NCBI GenBank assembly: GCA_043809365.1
Contig: JAZDDW010000034.1
Span: forward strand, 1 to 7,082
Source: CAJAUT01 sp043809365
Lineage (GTDB): Bacteria; Patescibacteriota; Microgenomatia; UBA1400; UBA12108
Direction of reading: 5' to 3'
DNA length: 7,082 nucleotides
The notes below the pieces were generated by a model. The model saw only the letters and a list, made by a program, of their open reading frames with translations. It was not told where the DNA came from and ran no database searches. Below, piece after piece: positions 5,782 to 7,082 of the stretch (its first letter is position 1; each line of letters begins with the position of its first letter). Made by a program: the position numbers and the translations under genes.

Positions 5782-6201
5782 ATGAGTTACTTTAAGGATT
5801 TTGATGGGTGGATAGAAAAAAAGAAAGAGACTGATGCGAAAACGTCGAGAGCGCCATATTTTAAAGAAAGAGATATCTGGTGGGTGTCAGTCGGAGTAAA
5901 TGTGGGATTTGAAGAAGATGGGAAAAACGGCAATTATGTTCGCCCGGTTTTAGTTATTAAGAAATTTAATCAAGAACTATTTGTCGGACTACCCATGAGT
6001 ACAAAACTAAAAAATAATAAATACTATTTGCCCGTTAGTATGCAGGGCAGAGAAGTATCAGTATTAATATCACAGTTGAGGGTATTTAGTTCAAAGCGTA
6101 TTTGGAACAAACTGGGAGAGTTGGACCCGACTGATTTTGAGAAAGTTGTGAAGTATACTCGGGAGAAAATTTTGCCCCCGCTTGCGCGGGGTCGTGGCTA
6201 A
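5782..6201 (+). CDS. PemK/MazF-like endoribonuclease toxin
   Basis: Proteins of this family are small toxins that cut single-stranded RNA, normally held in check by an antitoxin. The 139 residues include about 27 extra N-terminal residues, then the PemK/MazF barrel: ERDIWWVSVG (29-38), a FEEDGKNGNYVRPVLVI stretch (43-59) with Arg54 in the conserved RPVLV motif, GLPMSTK (69-75) with Ser73/Thr74 at the place of the catalytic Ser/Thr, and LISQLRVFSSKRI (95-107). The arrangement resembles the PemK-like proteins common in CPR genomes. No cognate antitoxin gene lies directly beside it; the broken ORF at 5345 is the only candidate. The gene is clearly richer in A and T than its neighbours and uses many AAA, AAT and TTT codons, suggesting separate origin. 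The last residues (PPLARGRG) are encoded by a GC hairpin. It ends 20 nt before the thymidylate synthase gene and is probably co-transcribed with it. Confidence 0.82.
   Translation: MSYFKDFDGWIEKKKETDAKTSRAPYFKERDIWWVSVGVNVGFEEDGKNGNYVRPVLVIKKFNQELFVGLPMSTKLKNNKYYLPVSMQGREVSVLISQLRVFSSKRIWNKLGELDPTDFEKVVKYTREKILPPLARGRG
6176..6191. other. GC hairpin at the 3' end of the mazF-like gene
   Basis: CCCCGC-TTGC-GCGGGG gives a perfect 6-bp stem with a 4-nt loop. No T-run follows, so it is not a standard intrinsic terminator. It could weaken read-through, protect an mRNA end, or be a further dispersed repeat at a gene end. Confidence 0.5.
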
Positions 6202-6210
6202 TGCCAATTT

Positions 6211-6215
6211 GAAGG
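6211..6215 (+). promoter_or_regulatory. Shine-Dalgarno site of the thymidylate synthase gene
   Basis: GAAGG lies 6 nt before the ATG at 6222, a normal position. It supports this start and indicates translation from a mRNA with a leader, in contrast to the leaderless layout predicted for the remnant copy at 5636. Confidence 0.55.
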
Positions 6216-6221
6216 TATTAT

Positions 6222-7082
6222 ATGACAAAAAAGACGAAAAATCAAATTAAACCAATCGAGAACTGGCCGAGGCTGTATCACGATATTTTGAAAGTGAAGG
6301 ATGAGACCAATCATGTGGGGATTTGTACGTTGTGGACGGAGCGGGGGATTGTCGAGAAAATTGTGGAGAAACTCCCATATAACGTGATCGGGAATCTGTA
6401 TAGTGCACAAGGGATCAACGCCATGATTCGGAACGTGATGGCCAACCCCAATATCCGGACGATTGTGATCTGGGGGAGCGAGATGTCGCTCTCGGGTCAT
6501 TCACTGCTCTCGTTTATGAAAAATGGGATTGACGGAAAACGCAAAATCATCAAGGGGCGGGGAGAAATAGAGAGAGAGATTCCCGACGAGATCATCGCGG
6601 AGTTTAGACGGGAGATAGAAATTGTCGATTTGCGGGGGCGGACCAAGGATCAGCTGATCGAGAAAATGGAGGAACTGTCCAAGGTGAAGAAAGAACCGTT
6701 TGCCAGCAAGCCACGTGAGTTCCCCAAGAGCGAGCCCAAGGTGGAGGTGCTACCTAGCGAGCAGACTGGGTTTTATGTGCACGGGAAAACCGTGGCACAG
6801 ACTTGGCTCAAACTACTGAACGAAATCTACAAATATGGCCGACCAAAACATACACGATATAGTAAGAATAATGAACTGAAAGAAATCTTGAACTTGACGG
6901 CAGTGGTGGAAGAGGAGGATCCGACCCAGGTATATTTCCCTGAATACTTGCCCTTTGAGCGAGGGGAGCTGGAGGCATATTACGCGGAGATTATGACAGC
7001 GCGAGAAGTGCCGGGGGTGGCGTACAACTATGGGCGGCGCATGCGCCAGCACTTTGGGGTAGACCAGATCCAGATGATGAAG
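6222..7082 (+). CDS. MtrA-like domain fused to thymidylate synthase, 3'-truncated by window edge
   Basis: Thymidylate synthase methylates dUMP to dTMP with a methylene-carrying pterin. The frame runs 287 codons to the window end without a stop. Residues about 15-140 resemble subunit A of tetrahydromethanopterin S-methyltransferase (MtrA, a corrinoid protein of methanogens): NVIGNLYSAQGINAMIRNV (54-72), NPNIRTIVIWGSE (75-87), SGHSLLSFMKNGID (91-104), GRGEI and EIEIVDLRG (131-139). A charged Lys/Glu-rich linker (about 140-180) follows. From about 183 the sequence looks like thymidylate synthase: V-GKTVAQTWLKLLNEI (186-202), a NELKEILNL element, DP at 233-234 and VAYNYGRRM (266-274). The catalytic Cys and the dUMP-binding residues would lie beyond the window, so activity cannot be judged. 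I recall such fusions annotated simply as thymidylate synthase in CPR genomes. The start is supported by a Shine-Dalgarno site. The 5' end is duplicated at 5636. Confidence 0.85.
   Translation, partial: MTKKTKNQIKPIENWPRLYHDILKVKDETNHVGICTLWTERGIVEKIVEKLPYNVIGNLYSAQGINAMIRNVMANPNIRTIVIWGSEMSLSGHSLLSFMKNGIDGKRKIIKGRGEIEREIPDEIIAEFRREIEIVDLRGRTKDQLIEKMEELSKVKKEPFASKPREFPKSEPKVEVLPSEQTGFYVHGKTVAQTWLKLLNEIYKYGRPKHTRYSKNNELKEILNLTAVVEEEDPTQVYFPEYLPFERGELEAYYAEIMTAREVPGVAYNYGRRMRQHFGVDQIQMMK
6252..6324. repeat. Direct repeat, right copy (thyA 5' region)
   Basis: Right partner of 5654-5726. Codons 11-34 of the intact fusion gene; the identical 31-bp part is 6294-6324. After 6324 only this copy continues into the gene. 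Confidence 0.9.

Noticed and set aside
6198..6500. 100-codon open frame on the minus strand
   Set aside because: Lies opposite the MtrA-like domain, whose family motifs are clear on the plus strand.
1..7082. tRNA, rRNA, CRISPR array, transposase or riboswitch
   Set aside because: The gaps between genes are at most 71 nt and hold no such structure, and no transposase-like protein is encoded.

Overview
The window is a compact, one-strand bacterial gene block, probably from the Candidate Phyla Radiation (Patescibacteria), with Microgenomates-like lineages the best guess. The grounds are the gene set (short DprA, class II ribonucleotide reductase, PemK/MazF-like toxin, MtrA-like/thymidylate synthase fusion), short dispersed repeats inserted in frame inside housekeeping genes, and gene starts that look leaderless. 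TGA works as a stop (dprA, nrdJ), so the recoded TGA=Gly lineages do not fit. The lineage is inferred from recognition, not from a search.

Layout: positions 1-3060 hold the end of dprA (DNA uptake/recombination), pth (peptidyl-tRNA hydrolase, overlapping dprA by 4 nt) and topA (topoisomerase I). Positions 3132-5312 encode an adenosylcobalamin-dependent ribonucleotide reductase (nrdJ). Positions 5313-6221 are an accessory, rearranged stretch: a small unknown ORF apparently broken by a one-base frameshift, a 31-codon remnant of the 5' end of the thymidylate synthase gene, and a PemK/MazF-like toxin gene. From 6222 to the window end runs a full-length 5' portion of a gene fusing an MtrA-like domain to a thymidylate synthase domain; its catalytic end lies outside the window.

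Functionally, nrdJ (ribonucleotide to deoxyribonucleotide) and the thymidylate synthase fusion (dUMP to dTMP) are successive steps of DNA precursor supply, and both may involve a corrinoid (certain as a family property for NrdJ, speculative for the fusion). The toxin gene and the thyA remnant sit between them. The 5' remnant and the intact gene share a 73-bp direct repeat with mostly synonymous differences, suggesting that a toxin-bearing segment was inserted by recombination with a related thyA allele, restoring the gene downstream.

Two themes run through the window. First, several genes (pth, topA, the small ORF, the thyA remnant, mazF) have a -10-like hexamer ending 6-8 nt before the ATG, three of them with a fair to perfect -35 at 17 nt, so transcripts would start at or next to the start codon. 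Second, three kinds of short repeat (a GC-rich palindrome, an AT-rich CAAATTCTCAAAT-type repeat, and CCAGT/GGAAAACCGGAA repeats) lie within coding sequence and add residues in variable loops or linkers.
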